Positions 16,886 to 26,920 of a stretch of DNA of 38,314 nucleotides are shown here, piece after piece (position 1 is the first letter of the stretch; every line of letters begins with the position of its first letter). The stretch comes from an uncultured bacterium (lineage in GTDB: Bacteria; Patescibacteriota; Minisyncoccia; Phycocordibacterales; CAIZLB01). The notes below the pieces were generated by a model that was given only the letters and a program-made list of their open reading frames with translations, made no database searches and had not been told where the DNA came from. Both the position numbers and the translations under genes were made by a program. The DNA is taken from positions 1 through 38,314 of the forward strand of contig CAIZVZ010000005.1 in assembly GCA_903936565.1 (NCBI GenBank). The letters are read 5' to 3'.

Positions 16886-16922
16886 TTAAAAAAACAGAAC
16901 CCCCGGGCACAATGCGCGGGGG
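16886..16922 (-). terminator. Terminator of the GC-rich orphan gene
   Basis: CCCCCGCGC...GCCCGGGGG stem followed by TTCTGTTTTTTT on the minus strand, about 110 nt beyond the orphan stop codon. Confidence 0.8.
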
Positions 16923-17032
16923 TGGAAGATTTTTTCGCTCACAGCGACAGATGTATCTTACCTTAACTTATTTTGAATTCTCCAAGTGTTTGGGCCGGGG
17001 GTCTAGGAAATAGACCCGGTTGACCGAAACAC

Positions 17033-17599
17033 TCAGGACTTCGGGGCGAATGCAAGGGATGCCTGGGCTGGGAGGCGCTCGGCATTGTGATAGCGAAAAC
17101 CAAGTTCCCACATCGCATCCTTATCGGATGTCTCCCACAGGAACATGGCGCCACGTCGCCCACTCGGATTCACAATAGTAGCCTGGTCAAATGCAATCCA
17201 CCTGACCTTAAACGTAGCCCTAAGGAAACGAAGGGTTTTCTGCCCTTCTTCCATGAGAAGACTGAGTCCAAGTTCAGGACCAGCAAGGCATCTGTTGGCT
17301 AGCGCCACCAGACAGACCTCGCCAGTGAAGACTGTTTTTCCTTGAGCGAGCCCCGTCGGCAGGAGAAGCTCTAGGGCTTCATCCATCTTATCGAGGGACA
17401 TGGCGACGGCTTTGGCGAGGGTCTTGGCAAAACCTGCACTGTCCCCAAGGAAACCATTGCGGGGTTCCTCCAACTTCCAACCCGACTCTCCATAAACAGC
17501 GACCGGGTCGAATTTGAGGACGTTAAGGTTGAGTTTGAATGGTTCAGGCCGAGGCTGAGAAGTCAGAGAAGGCAGTTTGATAGTTGCTTTAAGTTTCAT
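17033..17599 (-). CDS. GC-rich orphan gene, unknown function
   Basis: 188 residues, no family recognised and no signal peptide or membrane segment. It looks like a soluble alpha/beta protein: a strand-rich N-terminus (LKATIKLPSL, FKLNLNVLKFDPVAVYG), a helical middle (AGFAKTLAKAVAMSLDKMDEALELLLP) and a C-terminal strand region (VRWIAFDQATIVN, MFLWETSDKDAMWELGFRY). Sampled lines are about 58-62% G+C against roughly 35-40% for neighbours, with C/G-ending codons and a TGA stop. It is an autonomous unit with its own promoter, a hairpin leader and a strong terminator, inserted between rodA and secD. Recent horizontal acquisition is likely. The intact frame, promoter and terminator argue that it is real. 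Confidence 0.7.
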   Translation of the reverse strand: MKLKATIKLPSLTSQPRPEPFKLNLNVLKFDPVAVYGESGWKLEEPRNGFLGDSAGFAKTLAKAVAMSLDKMDEALELLLPTGLAQGKTVFTGEVCLVALANRCLAGPELGLSLLMEEGQKTLRFLRATFKVRWIAFDQATIVNPSGRRGAMFLWETSDKDAMWELGFRYHNAERLPAQASLAFAPKS

Positions 17600-17623
17600 A
17601 TTGGTGTTGTTGGTTTGCTTTTC

Positions 17624-17670
17624 AGAAGGCCATCAAATAGCTATGAAAAATAACTAACTGGTGGCCTTCT
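17624..17670 (-). repeat. Inverted repeat in the leader of the orphan gene
   Basis: AGAAGGCCA and TGGCCTTCT form a perfect 9-bp stem with a 29-nt loop, within the predicted 5' leader of about 110 nt. Confidence 0.6.
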
Positions 17671-17714
17671 AAAAGAACCTGCAACTAACCTGATTTAAAG
17701 AACATTCGTATAAT

Positions 17715-17743
17715 ATAGTACACTTATTATACAGGTCTGTCAA
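17715..17743 (-). promoter_or_regulatory. Promoter of the GC-rich orphan gene
   Basis: A perfect TTGACA overlapping the rodA stop codon, 17 nt, TACTAT on the minus strand. TATAAT also occurs inside the spacer, so the exact -10 is uncertain. Confidence 0.55.
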
Positions 17744-18882
17744 TACCCTAGAAACTCGTTATTGATTCTATCCTTATGTGTAGCCCTAGAATATCTCCTC
17801 ATGGACATCAGAAGTCCAAGACCCACAAATTCAGTTACCAAGTGAGACCCGCCATAGCTCATAAACGGAACGGGAATTCCCGTAACAGGCATGAGTCCAA
17901 TGTTCATTCCAATATTAATTATTAAGTGAGAAACAAAGAATATTGCCAATCCCATTCCAAAAAGTATCTCAAAGTTAGTCTCCCCCTTAGACGCACTATA
18001 TAGAATCCTTGCGATAATTAATGAAAATAGACCAATAAGAATAATCACACCAACAAAACCCCACTCTTCAGCGAAGGCAGCAAAGATAAAGTCTGTTTGG
18101 TATTCAGGCAAGAACTGTAACCTAGACTGCGTTCCATACCCAATCCCCCTACCAAACACTTGCCCTGAGCCGATTGTAATCATGGCTTGTCTTGCATTAT
18201 ATCCACTTCCCCGAATATCTGCAGATGGTGTTATAAAATTTAGAATTCTTTTCTTTTGATAATCCTTGAATCCAAATTGCCATGCACCCGCAAATATTAC
18301 AGCCCCCATTATAAACACAAGTGCCAAGTGCTTTTTAGAAATTCCAGAGAAAAGAACCATACCAAACCAAATGAAGAATATTGTGATTGCAGATCCAAAG
18401 TCAGGAAGTAGGGCTACAATGACAAAAACTATACCGGCGTACGCTCCAGAGACAATTATGTGACGAATATTTGCAATATCCATATGCCTTCGTGAAAAAT
18501 ACTTTGCCAATAATAGTATTAAAATTATCTTAGCAGGATCTGAAGGTTGAATAGAAAATGGTCCAAAGTCAATCCATGATTTTGCCCCATTTGTAATTGA
18601 ACCAAATACAAAAAGAGAAAACAGAGAGAGTATAGAAAGACCATATAGAGTCACAATAACAGGTGTTCGCTTTAAAAATCTAAAATCCACTCGACTAGCT
18701 ATGTACATCGCGATAAAAGCGACGCATATCCACATCATTTGCCGACCAAAGAAGTTTCCATTTCCAACAAAAGACTTCATGGTTATAAGTCCTGCGCCCA
18801 TTATAGGTAAAAGAGCCCCGATAATATAAAAATCTGGATACCACTTTCTTCTAGTTTTAGATGACTCTTCTATTGCAATCAT
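17740..18882 (-). CDS. rodA: Peptidoglycan polymerase RodA (SEDS family)
   Basis: SEDS glycosyltransferase that polymerises lipid II during cell elongation with a class B PBP. 380 residues from ATG 18882; a TTG at 18897 is an unlikely start. About ten TM segments. Signatures: SWIDFGPFSIQPSDPAKI (the usual QPSE is QPSD here), LLPDFGSAI, SGYNARQAMITIGSGQVFGRGIGYGTQS, LQFLPEYQTDFIFAAFAEEWGF, and MPVTGIPVPFMSYGGS near the C-terminus. Length fits RodA rather than FtsW with long tails. It lies 36 nt downstream of the Cys-motif membrane protein and probably shares its transcript. No Shine-Dalgarno. Confidence 0.93.
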   Translation of the reverse strand: MIAIEESSKTRRKWYPDFYIIGALLPIMGAGLITMKSFVGNGNFFGRQMMWICVAFIAMYIASRVDFRFLKRTPVIVTLYGLSILSLFSLFVFGSITNGAKSWIDFGPFSIQPSDPAKIILILLLAKYFSRRHMDIANIRHIIVSGAYAGIVFVIVALLPDFGSAITIFFIWFGMVLFSGISKKHLALVFIMGAVIFAGAWQFGFKDYQKKRILNFITPSADIRGSGYNARQAMITIGSGQVFGRGIGYGTQSRLQFLPEYQTDFIFAAFAEEWGFVGVIILIGLFSLIIARILYSASKGETNFEILFGMGLAIFFVSHLIINIGMNIGLMPVTGIPVPFMSYGGSHLVTEFVGLGLLMSMRRYSRATHKDRINNEFLGY

Positions 18883-18918
18883 TTTATTTGAAATCAACCC
18901 GCCAATTATGTAGACCCG

Positions 18919-19674
18919 TTATATCCTTGGTATTAGCTCTATTTTGGAATACTTAAATTCTTCCAAGTGAGGCCAAGTGAACACAACCACAGCCTTACCT
19001 TTTGGTTGTAATTCATCAACAAGAGTTCTTGAGACAACCATTGCGTTACCTTCAACATCATAGACAATAGCAACGACATAGAAGTTTTGGAATCTTTCGA
19101 CGGTCTTATTGGTTATCGAAGAAGTCAGAGTTGGTGTACCGGCAACCAAAACTATTTGATCGGACGAAATACTAAATTTTGATTTTTCTTCCACACTCTT
19201 AATCCAAGTAACCTTCGACGCTATTTCAAACGTGACCTTTCCAATCGTCCTTTGATTAGCATCGAACGCTTGCTCAAATACAACAAAGTTTTTATTGTAT
19301 GGCGCACTCGTTACTCCCTCTCGTGTTCCAATCAAAACATTTTTATCATCATAAACACTCAAAACATAATTGAAACGCTCTGAAACATAATTAATATTAG
19401 GATTCTGTAAATACGCAACTAGATTATACTTACCATTTGCAATCGGAAATGCACGAGACCATAAGATAAGTGGGTCTTCAACAACATCAGCCGAACAGGC
19501 ACGAGAACACACTCCCCCACAATCGATTCCCGTTTCATTTTGATTTTGCCTTTTATCAAAGCAGGTTGGGGTTTTATTAAAGAAATAAAAATATACAGGT
19601 AAGCCAATTATGATTGCTATAATTAAAATCAGAACAAAACCGTAGGTAAGTTGTTTTTGAGTAGACCATTCCAT
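18919..19674 (-). CDS. Single-pass membrane protein with Cys motif, unknown function
   Basis: 251 residues: TM helix about 11-32, then an external Cys motif CFDKRQNQNETGIDCGGVCSRAC (four to five Cys within about 25 residues, shown here in part: CFDKRQNQNE, DCGGVC), and a C-terminal beta-rich domain (about 65-251) with WSRAF, YNLVAYLQNPN and VVVFTWPHLEEF. The pattern is one I associate with Parcubacteria-type hypotheticals; no catalytic motif is seen. It directly precedes rodA, so a role in the envelope is plausible but unproven. A TATCAT -10 hexamer lies 7 nt before the ATG, implying a leaderless message. Confidence 0.8.
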   Translation of the reverse strand: MEWSTQKQLTYGFVLILIIAIIIGLPVYFYFFNKTPTCFDKRQNQNETGIDCGGVCSRACSADVVEDPLILWSRAFPIANGKYNLVAYLQNPNINYVSERFNYVLSVYDDKNVLIGTREGVTSAPYNKNFVVFEQAFDANQRTIGKVTFEIASKVTWIKSVEEKSKFSISSDQIVLVAGTPTLTSSITNKTVERFQNFYVVAIVYDVEGNAMVVSRTLVDELQPKGKAVVVFTWPHLEEFKYSKIELIPRI

Positions 19675-19721
19675 GTGGTATATGATAGCAGATTAAGAGA
19701 TAAAGATAAACAAAAACAATA

Positions 19722-19749
19722 CAAAAAATAACCCGCATTTTCATGTGGG
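19722..19749 (-). terminator. Terminator of the 23S-tRNA-5S operon
   Basis: CCCACAT-GAAA-ATGCGGG stem, then TTATTTTTTG, on the minus strand just after 5S. Confidence 0.8.
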
Positions 19750-19779
19750 CATTTTTCCGTATCTAAATTAACCGCTATG

Positions 19780-19889
19780 TTCTGGCGACGAGCTACTTTC
19801 CCCAACAAGTGAGTATCATCGCCTCTGGAGGTCTTAACTTCTGAGTTCGGAATGAGATCAGGTGTGGCCCCTCCGACGAGTCACCAGAA
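19780..19889 (-). rRNA. rrf: 5S rRNA
   Basis: The ends TTCTGGTGAC and GTCGCCAGAA pair. The conserved internal segment CACACCTGATCTCATTCCGAACTC and GAAGTTAAG are present (seen at about 19838-19870). About 110 nt, last gene of the 23S operon. Ends are approximate by a few bases. Confidence 0.93.
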
Positions 19890-19906
19890 CGCAATGGTCA
19901 ATTTAT

Positions 19907-19925
19907 TTTTGAAAACTATGAAGGA
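19907..19925 (-). repeat. 3' arm of a stem enclosing the two tRNA-like genes
   Basis: Matches the reverse complement of 20172-20190 at 17 of 19 positions (core TTTTGAAAA.TATGAAGG). The two arms would fold the 23S-5S spacer into a loop carrying both tRNA-like elements. Confidence 0.65.
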
Positions 19926-19974
19926 AGGCCGTGATTGCAAGAAGATTGCGTCGGCCAGAATTTGCTTTACGAAG

Positions 19975-20051
19975 TGGACACACCGGGACTTGAACCCAGA
20001 TAAACTCTGTGCCCGAAACGGGCTAGTTGCTCTGTATTGAGCTATGTGTCC
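19975..20051 (-). tRNA. tRNA-like gene with no readable anticodon loop
   Basis: Acceptor GGACACA/TGTGTCC and T arm CTGGG-TTCAAGT-CCCGG are perfect, and a D stem GCTC/GAGC is present but with a 6-nt loop lacking the usual GG. The 29 nt between the D and T stems fold as AACT/AGTT around a GCCCG-TTT-CGGGC hairpin, leaving no 7-nt anticodon loop. It may be a degenerate tRNA, an unusual one, or a tRNA-like processing signal in the rRNA spacer. Confidence 0.5.
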
Positions 20052-20073
20052 TTTGTAATTTCGTAAACAAACA

Positions 20074-20148
20074 TACCGTCGGAAGGATTTGAACCTTCGA
20101 CCTCAGGAACTAAAGAGCCCGTGTGCTACCAGACTGCACCACGACGGT
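20074..20148 (-). tRNA. tRNA-like gene with weak anticodon stem, identity uncertain
   Basis: Acceptor ACCGTCG/CGACGGT, D arm GTGC-AGTCTGGTA-GCAC and T arm GAAGG-TTCAAAT-CCTTC are regular. The anticodon arm, CGGGC-TCTTTAG-TTCCT, is poorly paired; read as a 7-nt loop it gives anticodon TTT (Lys) but with C rather than U at position 33. Shifting by one gives a better 4-bp stem and an over-long loop. Anticodon assignment needs a covariance model. Confidence 0.6.
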
Positions 20149-20171
20149 TTGTGTTCACAGGGATTTTATCT

Positions 20172-20190
20172 CCCTTCATAATTTTCAAAA
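20172..20190 (-). repeat. 5' arm of the stem enclosing the two tRNA-like genes
   Basis: Pairs with 19907-19925 across about 245 nt. It lies between the 23S 3' processing arm and the first tRNA-like gene. Confidence 0.65.
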
Positions 20191-20207
20191 GTCTTTTCAT
20201 TCTAACA

Positions 20208-20229
20208 AGTAACAAACAAAAGTGATCGT
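20208..20229 (-). repeat. 3' arm of the pre-23S processing stem
   Basis: 20 of 22 positions complementary to 23283-23304; core AACAAACAAAAGTGAT. RNase III-type substrate bracketing 23S. Confidence 0.8.
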
Positions 20230-20246
20230 AAATCTTCATATTTCCT

Positions 20247-23275
<3,029 letters not shown>

Positions 23276-23282
23276 AAAGACC

Positions 23283-23304
23283 ACAATCACTTTTGTTTGT
23301 TACC
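23283..23304 (-). repeat. 5' arm of the pre-23S processing stem
   Basis: Partner of 20208-20229. The remaining 23S leader (23305-23667) holds no gene. Confidence 0.8.
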
Positions 23305-23566
23305 TGTTTGCTACGTACACTCCTTGAGAGTAAGTGCACGTAACTTCTTCAAGCGATAATATATTCCGTCAAGATTATATTACCTTCATGAAGCTCTGTC
23401 TCCAGTATTGAAAAGACCAAACAGAATACGTATCACACAACCTTAGCCACTTGGCATCAGATCATGTGAATGTTATCCACTAAAACTGGGACAGAATTTA
23501 ATTTTCAAATATCAGGAATGCTGTGTTCGTCTTCTCTTTGACTTGAGCGTTTTTTCAAAAGAAAAG

Positions 23567-23589
23567 CCGCTCTCGTTTCAAGAGAGCGG
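23567..23589 (-). terminator. Hairpin/attenuator-like element in the 23S leader
   Basis: CCGCTCTC-TTGAAAC-GAGAGCGG, an 8-bp perfect stem, followed by CTTTTCTTTTG on the minus strand. It lies about 80 nt after the rRNA promoter, so it may attenuate or be overridden by antitermination. Confidence 0.55.
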
Positions 23590-23667
23590 TCTTTCTTAAT
23601 AAGCCTATTTAGTAGACGTTATTAGGAATTGCGCTCTTAAGACGATTAACATATTCAGGTGTTCGTA

Positions 23668-23695
23668 ATTATACTCATGGAAGGTTTGTTGTCAA
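23668..23695 (-). promoter_or_regulatory. 23S-tRNA-5S operon promoter
   Basis: TTGACA, 16 nt, TATAAT, then TTACGAACAC on the minus strand. Close to the 16S promoter in spacer length and in the bases after the -10. Confidence 0.85.
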
Positions 23696-23874
23696 CTATG
23701 GTCAGTTTGGGGGAGGCATTGATTATACGGCTTTGTAGAGCGGTTTTTTGATGGTCATTTTTTTTATTTTTTAAAAGGCACATCAGACCTCATTTTTCTT
23801 ACAATTGGCAAGCAAAAAAGCCACCTATATGATGGCTTTTTTGCTTAATCAAACCCACACACTACCCCACCTTA

Positions 23875-24567
23875 CTATTTTGTTCTTGAAATTTTCTCCC
23901 AAGCCACACCAATAGCCCTTGAAGCATGGTCTCTCCCACCGAGTCCGAATGCTAAGCCAAAAGCCAAAGAGAGGGCTGAAACTATACCTATAAACAATAT
24001 CTGAATTAGCTCTGGAGCTATATTTAATTGAACCAAAACTGCTAATATTGCAAATATTATAATCGCCCACTTTGCCAATGTTCCAAGCATTTTAGAAGAT
24101 CTAAGGTGTGCTGAGGATGATACCGCTACCACAAACTTCTCTATCACCTCACTTAATATAATCGAAACCAAAAGTATCAGTACCGCAATTATTACCTTAG
24201 GGAAATAACCGACAAGTACAGTTTGAATAAACTCCGCCACAGCATCTAGCCCCAAGACGTGTAGTGACATCATAAAGAACATGGCAATAATGAACCATTT
24301 TACTAGACCGTCAACAAAACCCGCGCTGTTTAATCTAACGTTTCCTTTGTTTAGCATTTTTTCAATGCCAACCTTTCTTAATAGGCTATCCAATTTTAGC
24401 GTTCCAATAATCTTCCCAACAATTTTTCCTATAAAAATTGCTACTGCCCATCCAATAGAAAAAATAATGATTGCAACAACGACGTTTAAAAAAACATAAA
24501 CGACGTTGGAGGCGGTGTTGATCCACACATCTCTCATTGCGTCACTCCAAGTTTGTATTTGAATCAT
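23875..24567 (-). CDS. Small membrane protein with mechanosensitive-channel TM-helix repeats
   Basis: 230 residues, mostly hydrophobic, with about five TM segments: about 21-45 (VVYVFLNVVVAIIIFSIGWAV, seen in part), 90-108, 120-142, 165-182 and 186-215. It contains the conserved TM-helix pattern of the MscS-related Pfam TM_helix family (GW..A..IGK..GK....LKLDSLLRKVG) and a glycine-rich C-terminal helix, SLAFGLAFGLGGRDHASRAI, typical of MscS pores. The beta-domain of full MscS is missing; the protein ends just after the pore-like helix. Probably a membrane tension or osmotic channel-like protein; function is inferred. Confidence 0.8.
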   Translation of the reverse strand: MIQIQTWSDAMRDVWINTASNVVYVFLNVVVAIIIFSIGWAVAIFIGKIVGKIIGTLKLDSLLRKVGIEKMLNKGNVRLNSAGFVDGLVKWFIIAMFFMMSLHVLGLDAVAEFIQTVLVGYFPKVIIAVLILLVSIILSEVIEKFVVAVSSSAHLRSSKMLGTLAKWAIIIFAILAVLVQLNIAPELIQILFIGIVSALSLAFGLAFGLGGRDHASRAIGVAWEKISRTK

Positions 24568-24619
24568 AATATGAAGAAATAAAAAATATTATCTACTTAA
24601 TAATATCTTAATTTAATAA

Positions 24620-24647
24620 AAGGGTGACCACCCTTGTATATATTATA
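24620..24647 (-). promoter_or_regulatory. Promoter -10 and dyad at the start of the channel-like mRNA
   Basis: TATAAT (24647-24642) on the minus strand. AAGGGTG-GT-CACCCTT (24620-24635) begins at the predicted start of transcription, giving either a 5'-terminal hairpin or a repressor site. The leader is about 65 nt and lacks a Shine-Dalgarno. Confidence 0.5.
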
Positions 24648-24696
24648 CCATGAAGAAAAATTAAGTTGTAAACAACCAGTCTGAATCAAATAGCAA

Positions 24697-24730
24697 AATT
24701 TCCTAACCACAACTAGATGGTCAGGAAATT
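24697..24730 (-). terminator. Terminator of the wHTH/nucleotidyltransferase-like gene
   Basis: AATTTCCTGACC pairs with GGTTAGGAAATT (one wobble) and is followed by TTGC; stable 12-bp stem just after the stop codon. Confidence 0.6.
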
Positions 24731-24751
24731 CTGATTAACTTATTTGAAAAG

Positions 24752-25330
24752 CTATCTAAACAAATTCAGCTTATCCAAAACAACTTCGTGTGGATAATCT
24801 AGGACATCTCTAACCAACCTATCCCCCACCCCCAACCTATATTTAAGATCAGTACTATTCAAAACAGCAAATCTAATTTCCTTTCCAACTTCGGCTTCAA
24901 TGTTAGACATTATAGAATCCGTTGAAGCCTTCTTGGCATTGTCAGCAACAATCAGGATATCCAATCTACTATCCGCTTGCTCTTTAAACAGACCAGATAA
25001 AACAACTAGTTTTAACTTACCAATCTTTGACAACTTCTTGATAATTGATTGAGGAGTAATCAAACTCGTTTGCAATAGTAGCCTTTGGAACTCAACAAGA
25101 TAAGGAAATTTTTCATTTATTGTCCAGACAATTTTTCCGTTGCTTCTGGTTGCCTTTTTAATTAATCCAACCTTTAGTAAAAAATTTAATTCTTTTCTAG
25201 CGCGAGAGGCTTCAACTTTTGTTCGAGCAAAAACTTCATTGGGAAGAAAAGCTGTCGTCTCATTAAACAAAAAGAGGCGCATTAACTTGACTCTTGGGGC
25301 CCCACCAAATATTTTTTCTAAGTAATCCAT
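24752..25330 (-). CDS. wHTH protein with degenerate nucleotidyltransferase-like domain
   Basis: 192 residues from ATG 25330 (a longer frame reaches 25378). Residues about 1-80 form a winged helix of ArsR-like type (RVKLMRLFLFNETTAFLPNEVFARTKVEASRARKELNFLLKVGLIKK, seen in segments). Residues about 100-192 resemble a MNT-type nucleotidyltransferase: LVVLSGLFKEQADSRLDILIVAD aligns to GS...SD.DLLV, but the GS is changed and the first catalytic Asp is Arg, so catalysis is doubtful. It may be a regulator with a sensing domain. TACAGT lies 6 nt before the ATG, suggesting a leaderless transcript. Confidence 0.75.
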   Translation of the reverse strand: MDYLEKIFGGAPRVKLMRLFLFNETTAFLPNEVFARTKVEASRARKELNFLLKVGLIKKATRSNGKIVWTINEKFPYLVEFQRLLLQTSLITPQSIIKKLSKIGKLKLVVLSGLFKEQADSRLDILIVADNAKKASTDSIMSNIEAEVGKEIRFAVLNSTDLKYRLGVGDRLVRDVLDYPHEVVLDKLNLFR

Positions 25331-25387
25331 ATATATACTGTACCAAAGTACAGCAAAAATACAATAATAAGTAAACACACCTAAAAT

Positions 25388-25418
25388 AAAACACCCAAGG
25401 TTTTGACTTGAGTGTTTT
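25388..25418 (-). terminator. Terminator of the rplJ-rplL operon
   Basis: AAAACACTCAAG...CTTGGGTGTTTT stem followed by ATTTTAG on the minus strand, about 65 nt after rplL. Confidence 0.8.
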
Positions 25419-25482
25419 ATTTATTAGCGTTTAAGATTATACCTTAACGGCAAATCTTAATAGACACTGGTTGAATAAGGGC

Positions 25483-25998
25483 TTATTTAAGCTCTACAGT
25501 TCCTCCAGCCTCTTCTATTTGCTTCTTAAGTGCCTCAGCATCCTCTTTCTTCATTCCAGACTTAATTGTTGAAGGAGCGGCGTCAACTAGATCCTTTGCC
25601 TCTTTAAGACCAAGACCTAGAACTTCCTTAACTACCTTAATGATAGAAATCTTGTTTGCTCCAGCATCCTTTAGATTAACATCAAAAGATGTCTTCTCCT
25701 CAGCTGCAGGACCAGCTGCAGGACCAGCAACAGCAACCGCTGCGGCTGATACTCCAAACTTCTTCTCTAGGAATTTCACAAGCTCGTGAAGTTCTAGAAC
25801 TGTCATTTTCTCAATTGAGTCAACTAGAGCCTTGAAGTGTGCAGGTGTTTCCACTGATACCTCTTCTTTAGCTTCTGCCTTAGCCTCAGCCTTAACTGGA
25901 GCTGCTTCTACAGCACGAGTTCCTTCGGAATCGCCTGTTGCTACTGTAGTCTCTTCTGCTGCAACGTCTGTTGCTACTGATGTTATTGAATCATCCAT
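25483..25998 (-). CDS. rplL: Ribosomal protein bL12 (L7/L12) with N-terminal extension
   Basis: bL12 forms the ribosomal stalk that recruits translation GTPases. The 171-residue protein has a normal dimerisation helix region ([29 protein letters not shown]), the Ala/Pro hinge ([17 protein letters not shown]) and the globular domain ([38 protein letters not shown]...). It is about 50 residues longer than usual because of an acidic, Ala/Glu/Thr-rich N-terminal stretch (residues 1-50) with [11 protein letters not shown]. The start at 25998 follows an AT-rich leader without a Shine-Dalgarno; internal Met is absent before the core, so the extension is likely real. Second gene of the rplJ-rplL operon. 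Confidence 0.96.
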   Translation of the reverse strand: MDDSITSVATDVAAEETTVATGDSEGTRAVEAAPVKAEAKAEAKEEVSVETPAHFKALVDSIEKMTVLELHELVKFLEKKFGVSAAAVAVAGPAAGPAAEEKTSFDVNLKDAGANKISIIKVVKEVLGLGLKEAKDLVDAAPSTIKSGMKKEDAEALKKQIEEAGGTVELK

Positions 25999-26069
25999 AT
26001 ATTTATTTTAATTATTTTTAATTTTGTGATTAATTTAATCTTAAATCTTAATGATTTAGAATTACCGAC

Positions 26070-26564
26070 TTAGTTGGATCCTTTCTTTTCTGCTATAGCA
26101 TTGATTGCGACAACAAAACCTTGAATTGGAGAGTTGATAACGTTGAGGAACATAGACAAGAGACCTTCTCTTGAAGGAATGGTAGCAATAGACTCCATTT
26201 CTTCCTTGTTCTTATATTCTCCATCAAAGATACCACCCAAGATTGAAACCTTTTTATCCATCTTCTTTTGAAAGGCGTAAATCTCTCTGGCTGGTGCCAA
26301 AAGATCTTTACCATAAACTAGCGCAAGCTCGCCATCTAATGATGGTTGCTCGCCTTTAATACCAGCGTCAGCAAGAGCCTTTTTTACAAGGGTCTTTTTT
26401 GCTACATAGTATCCAAGTTCATGTGCGCGAAGCTCGCGTCTAACCTCACCTGTTTCAACAACTGGTAGTTTGTGAAAATTCACGAACACCAAGCTTTTTT
26501 GTGAATCAAGTATCCCCTTAACTTTTGAAACTATTTCTTCTTTTTTTGCTCTTTGTATAGGCAT
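26070..26564 (-). CDS. rplJ: Ribosomal protein uL10
   Basis: uL10 anchors the bL12 dimers to 23S rRNA and in many bacteria represses its own operon. The 164-residue protein has the usual features: MPIQRAKKEEIVSKVKGIL, SLVFVNFHKLPVVETGEVRRELR, YVAKKTLVKKAL and a C-terminal helix for bL12 binding (LLSMFLNVINSPIQGFVVAINAIAEKK). It is preceded by a roughly 300-nt structured leader with an attenuator-like hairpin and is 71 nt upstream of rplL. Confidence 0.96.
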   Translation of the reverse strand: MPIQRAKKEEIVSKVKGILDSQKSLVFVNFHKLPVVETGEVRRELRAHELGYYVAKKTLVKKALADAGIKGEQPSLDGELALVYGKDLLAPAREIYAFQKKMDKKVSILGGIFDGEYKNKEEMESIATIPSREGLLSMFLNVINSPIQGFVVAINAIAEKKGSN

Positions 26565-26870
26565 AATAAGTTACGCTTTGCGTTTTATTTTTAATTTGAA
26601 ACGATCTGATTTCGACCTGATTTTGCCGAGGCCGGTCCGTATCAAGACTTGGACTAAACAAAAAGCCTGACATTTAAGCTTTTGAGGCTTATTTGCTAGG
26701 CTTCAGTTTGGAGTGTAGAAAAGTTGGGTGTTTCAGTTTTGGTGATTGACTCACCTTTAGGGTGTCAATCAACTTAGCTAAAAATAACCTTATTTTTCAA
26801 CCTCTGCACAGGATTTATGATTTCAGGCTTGCGAGCAAGCCCTTACCACCTATGGTATCTGAAGTCTTAG
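26565..26870 (-). promoter_or_regulatory. rplJ leader RNA with attenuator
   Basis: The leader of about 300 nt contains a hairpin GGCTTGC/GCAAGCC, a stem-loop GATTGAC...GTCAATC (26744-26770), and AAGCCT...AGGCTT followed by TTTTGTTT (26663-26690), which looks like an intrinsic terminator upstream of the start codon. The layout fits L10-type autogenous control by attenuation, known in Firmicutes; the L10-binding kink-turn was not identified by eye. Confidence 0.6.
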
Positions 26871-26875
26871 CCAAG

Positions 26876-26904
26876 ATACTACATTATGTATGCATAAAAA
26901 TCAA
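26876..26904 (-). promoter_or_regulatory. rplJ-rplL promoter
   Basis: TTGATT, 17 nt, TAGTAT on the minus strand, about 310 nt upstream of rplJ. Confidence 0.7.
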
Positions 26905-26920
26905 GGGCTAAAAATCTATA

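Noticed and set aside
16963-17345. Alternative frames on both strands of the GC-rich gene
   Set aside because: GC-rich DNA yields spurious open frames; the 188-aa frame has the best promoter and terminator context.
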